DNA from: Xanthobacteraceae bacterium | GTDB taxonomy: Bacteria > Pseudomonadota > Alphaproteobacteria > Rhizobiales > Xanthobacteraceae | NCBI GenBank assembly: GCA_030037185.1 | Contig: JASHRR010000468.1 | Location: 1 to 9,478 of the forward strand | Reading direction: 5' to 3' | DNA: 9,478 bases | Shown here: positions 7,620-9,478 of the stretch, one piece after another | How the letters are laid out: each line of letters begins with the position of its first letter | How positions within the stretch are numbered: position 1 is the first letter of the stretch | The notes under the pieces: generated by a model | Told to the model about the DNA's origin: nothing | The model's input: only the letters and a program-made list of their open reading frames with translations | Databases searched by the model: none | Program-made: the position numbers and the translations under genes

Positions 7620-7743
7620 ACTTCACCGTATGGTAAAGAATCGCGCAGCCCGAGTTTATGTTCCCACAAGCCTCTTCGAGAAACTCGCCGGTGTTGGGCC
7701 ATGAACGCCACCTGGGGCAGGAGCGACCGCTTGCCATTTTTGC

Positions 7744-8133
7744 GTGAGCGCCCGGTTCTGTGAGAACCGCGAGCTAGTGCCCGCTCGCGCTGAGCAGTCG
7801 ATCGAGAAAAGTGTGCGGGCCCTGCAGCTGCCAGCCGTGCGTGCGACTTATGGTCACCACACCTGGACCCTCGCCAATGAGGATTTCTGATCAAGGACGA
7901 CGAGCCGGCGCTCATTCGCACCGGCACCTTTCTCCCTATGTACACTGACGTTCGCTCAGCGATTACCCAGGTGCTCCGTCTCGGCCCGCCATGCCATCGT
8001 CCCGCACTTCGAAACCGACGAATGCGGCGGGATGGGGACGCTTCGTCTCTGAAGCGCCCAATGCCGCTGGACCGTGGTGGGATGTGTGGAGCGCGTCCGC
8101 AGTTCGGAGTCAGCGCCTGATGCCATTCGGTGA
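7744..8133 (+). pseudogene. Flavodiiron-like (ODP / MBL-fold) protein gene, frameshifted remnant
   Basis: Consecutive plus-strand frames join into one protein. The first gives ARAEQSIEKSVRALQLPAV and RATYGHHTWTLANEDF, stop 7888-7890. A shift at about 7887 gives FLIKDDEPALIRTGTFLPMY and TDVRSAITQVL. Another near 7978 gives SARHAIVPHFETDECGGMG, one near 8038 gives RFVSEAPNAA, and one near 8070 gives TVVGCVERVRSS with stop 8131-8133. FLIxDDEP-L--TG followed by PHFExDECGGMGRF is the pattern of oxygen-binding di-iron domain (ODP, flavodiiron-type metallo-beta-lactamase fold) proteins as I remember them. H 8005-8007, E 8011-8013 and D 8017-8019 form the HxExD metal motif. Everything beyond about residue 120 is missing, so the fragment is dead. 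The true start is unknown; 7744 is the first GTG of the open frame. The intact relative would reduce oxygen or NO, or be an orphan hydrolase. Confidence 0.68.
7753..7789. repeat. Two overlapping perfect 7-bp inverted repeats
   Basis: CGGTTCT (7753-7759) and AGAACCG (7763-7769) form a perfect stem with a three-base loop GTG. Overlapping it by two bases, CGCGAGC (7768-7774) and GCTCGCG (7783-7789) form a second perfect stem with an eight-base loop. The pair lies about 130-170 bases upstream of the GH15 start. It could be an operator or leader hairpin for that gene or a relic of a mobile element end. No U-run follows on either strand, so it is not a standard terminator. Confidence 0.5.
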
Positions 8134-8149
8134 TCTCGCTGCGGTACTG

Positions 8150-8390
8150 CACCATTGAAAGCAGCTGCGAGTGGGCGAACCTTGTCCGTGTCGTCGAGCT
8201 TAGAGTTCCTCAGCAGTTCTCCCACGGCGCGGTTATAGATGATGCCGGCTGCCCTGTCGTTGGAGGCCCGCGCCACTCTTAGCCGGATGCCGGCTTCGTT
8301 TATGGCCTCCGCTGGAGCGCCTGCAGCGCCTCGCCGACGTCGCCGTCTGGTCCAGGTCATCGGCTTCGGCGGTTCCAGTTTCTTCGCCAT
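8150..8390 (-). pseudogene. Possible small ORF, N-terminus like a short conserved hypothetical family; probably broken
   Basis: ATG 8390-8388 opens MAKKLEPPKPMTWT, which resembles the start of short (about 55-70 residue) hypothetical proteins I recall from Bradyrhizobium-type genomes. It continues into an arginine run and then AEAINEAGIRLRVARASNDR and AAGIIYNRAVGELLRNSKL. The frame stays open to 7956, but its last part lies antisense to the flavodiiron-like remnant and has off-frame composition (rich in His, Arg, Ser, Thr). There is no ribosome site before the ATG. It is either a decayed gene or a chance frame; no function can be given. Confidence 0.25.
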
Positions 8391-8471
8391 GGCGGCAGGA
8401 TCGGCCGCAAGCTACGTAGGTTCAATCCGACTGAAGTGGTGCGTAGCGATCTTGATCTTGATAGCTCGTGA

Positions 8472-9122
8472 TTACGGATTTGGGCGGACGGTCAAGTACC
8501 ATTTTAGGAAGTCATCGAACAGCGCCTGACGCTCGGTATCCGTCAGTTGAGGGGCAGGTTTTTCATTCTTTTCGCCGTTTCCTGGCAATTGTTCATGTCG
8601 CTCGGCGTTGGCGACGCCATTCGTCGCTGGAAGCGGCTCAGTTTGCGACCGCTCGCGACTTACTATTTTGTTGGTCCTCAGATGCTTCGGCGAAGTTAGC
8701 TTACGGTTTTCGGCTCTTCTCGCGGACGGGCGTCTAATGGCCGTGTCATTCCCGGGATTGGCAGCGCCCACAAATCCAGCGATCCCGTTGAACTCTACCT
8801 GATACCAGCCGCCTATACAGTCGGTCGTCTCCAATTCGGTACCGCGCGATATATGACCGATTGCGCCAAAATCTGCGCCCGGCCCGGCGCGCAGAACAAC
8901 GGCGCTTCTGGCGGTCGCTACGACGATTGAGTTGTCCTCGACCGTATTTTGTGGGGATTGCGATCGTCGATGATGCACACGGGAATGCCAGTGGCCAGCC
9001 TGATTGACCGGTCGATCTGGCTTTCCAACGCATTCACTAGCCTCACCTGCTGCCAAATTCGGGCAAAGGAACATCGCTGCCGCAAGCGAGCTCACAAAAA
9101 ACGCATTGAAATGAGATGGCAC
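8472..9122 (-). CDS. Exported bacterial SH3-domain protein
   Basis: GTG 9122-9120 is chosen as start because GGAGGG (9132-9127) lies five bases upstream and the resulting N-terminus (MPSHFNAFFVSSLAAAMFL, cleavage near residues 25-26, LAAGEA) is a good signal peptide. An ATG at 9179 in the same frame would bury that signal behind 19 residues. The product has 216 residues. Residues 31-60 (CVGKPDRPVNQAGHWHSRV) look like a divergent form of a short Cys/Trp segment common before SH3 domains in rhizobial proteins. Residues 66-123 are an SH3_3-type domain with VVLRAGPGADFGAIGHISRG and GGWYQVEFNGIAGFVGAAN. Residues 124-190 are a hydrophilic, low-complexity linker, and a C-terminal amphipathic piece DTERQALFDDFLKWYL (195-210) ends the protein. 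Such domains bind cell-wall peptides or act as periplasmic adaptors. No operon partner is visible downstream. Confidence 0.8.
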   Translation of the reverse strand: MPSHFNAFFVSSLAAAMFLCPNLAAGEASECVGKPDRPVNQAGHWHSRVHHRRSQSPQNTVEDNSIVVATARSAVVLRAGPGADFGAIGHISRGTELETTDCIGGWYQVEFNGIAGFVGAANPGNDTAIRRPSARRAENRKLTSPKHLRTNKIVSRERSQTEPLPATNGVANAERHEQLPGNGEKNEKPAPQLTDTERQALFDDFLKWYLTVRPNP

Positions 9123-9126
9123 TGTA

Positions 9127-9132
9127 CCCTCC
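9127..9132 (-). promoter_or_regulatory. Shine-Dalgarno site setting the GTG start of the SH3 protein
   Basis: GGAGGG followed by TACA(C-side) spacing and GTG on the minus strand. It is the only strong ribosome site in the vicinity; the alternative ATG at 9179 has none. It moves the start 57 bases inward and exposes the signal peptide at the N-terminus. Confidence 0.7.
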
Positions 9133-9327
9133 ACGGCATAGATCAGCCAAATTAAGGTCTCCAGAGGATTCGCGGACACTCTCCAAGTTGCTGCTGATCC
9201 CGACGCGGGTCTGACACGTACTCGACGCTGATTTCAAATAAAGATACGTGACGGTTAACGCGACTCGCCGAAAGCCTTTGCAGGCGTGCTGCCGAGGAGT
9301 GATGGACGGGGCGGTAGCCTCCGGTCA
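9133..9327. other. Intergenic region upstream of the SH3 gene
   Basis: No coding frame is convincing. It has a locally AT-richer patch on the minus strand near 9230-9265 (containing TTGAAA and CTTTATTT) that might hold the SH3 gene's promoter, but no -35/-10 pair with proper spacing could be defined. Confidence 0.3.
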
Positions 9328-9478
9328 TCACTTATTCCAAATCTCGCTCCTCTCGTGCTGCACGGCGAGGCTGGCGGGATTGCGGACCTTGATCCAGACA
9401 CGGCACGGGCCGGATCGATAGATGCTGTCACCTTCTTCGACACGATGGCTCGGCACCGAGCCGGCAAGCGTGGGCGAA
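9328..9478 (-). CDS. C-terminal end of an unidentified gene running off the window
   Basis: The minus-strand frame is open from the window edge to TGA 9330-9328, giving 49 residues that include HRVEEGDSIYRSGPCRVWIK followed by VRNPASLAVQHERSEIWNK. The composition is protein-like and differs from the Arg/Ser/Pro-rich off-frame readings nearby, and no competing frame looks better. I do not recognise a family. Being upstream of the SH3 gene on the same strand with about 200 bases between, it is probably a separate transcription unit. Confidence 0.45.
   Translation of the reverse strand, partial: SPTLAGSVPSHRVEEGDSIYRSGPCRVWIKVRNPASLAVQHERSEIWNK

Noticed and set aside
7607..8155. A 182-residue minus-strand frame upstream of GH15.
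   Set aside because: Its composition is Arg/Ser/His-rich with no motifs, and it is antisense to the flavodiiron-like remnant and overlaps the GH15 start.
8449..8463. Short direct repeat GATCTTGATCTTGAT.
   Set aside because: Too short and unique in the window; no evidence of function.
8239..8529. Plus-strand frame with a hydrophobic stretch (WCVAILILIARDYGF).
   Set aside because: No ribosome site, overlaps the SH3 gene end and the small minus-strand ORF; the hydrophobic stretch comes from a short GATCTT repeat and is probably chance.

Overview
The window is GC-rich and has strong Shine-Dalgarno sites. Its gene families are typical of soil Alphaproteobacteria of the Bradyrhizobium / Hyphomicrobiales type: a GH15 glucoamylase-like enzyme, an SDR glucose-dehydrogenase-like protein, a GMC oxidoreductase, a DoxX protein and an SH3-domain periplasmic protein. 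The host assignment is inferred from gene content only.

Layout. (1) Bases 1-1068, minus strand: a long, intact but window-truncated membrane cytochrome b. (2) Bases about 1091-2250: a decayed IS1380-type transposase, then low-coding DNA holding one unrecognised remnant. (3) Bases 2251-5005, plus strand: an SDR - GMC - DoxX cassette. Only the GMC oxidoreductase (3100-4677) is intact; the SDR has two frame-breaking deletions and the DoxX gene has lost its middle. (4) Bases 5072-5790, minus strand: an unrecognised gene remnant and a frameshifted, N-terminally truncated IS630-type transposase. (5) Bases 5820-7619, minus strand: an intact GH15 glycoside hydrolase. (6) Bases 7744-8133, plus strand: remains of a flavodiiron-like (ODP / metallo-beta-lactamase fold) protein with its HxExD metal motif still readable, plus two overlapping perfect inverted repeats. 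(7) Bases 8472-9122, minus strand: an exported bacterial SH3-domain protein with a GTG start. (8) Bases 9328-9478, minus strand: the C-terminus of an unidentified gene running off the window.

How the genes fit together. When whole, GH15 (release of glucose from an alpha-glucan or disaccharide), SDR (glucose to gluconolactone), GMC flavoenzyme (polyol or sugar oxidation) and DoxX (small membrane partner) would make a saccharide-oxidation module. The neighbouring cytochrome b could be an electron carrier, but nothing here ties it to the module. What remains is mostly wreckage: at least five recognisable gene or transposase remnants lie among four long intact frames. The unbroken 1.6 kb and 1.8 kb genes argue that the frameshifts are real rather than general sequencing error. 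I see no convincing undescribed system. The strongest signals are a selectively decayed catabolic cassette flanked by transposon debris and the hidden flavodiiron-like pseudogene. No tRNA, rRNA, CRISPR array or clear intrinsic terminator was seen.
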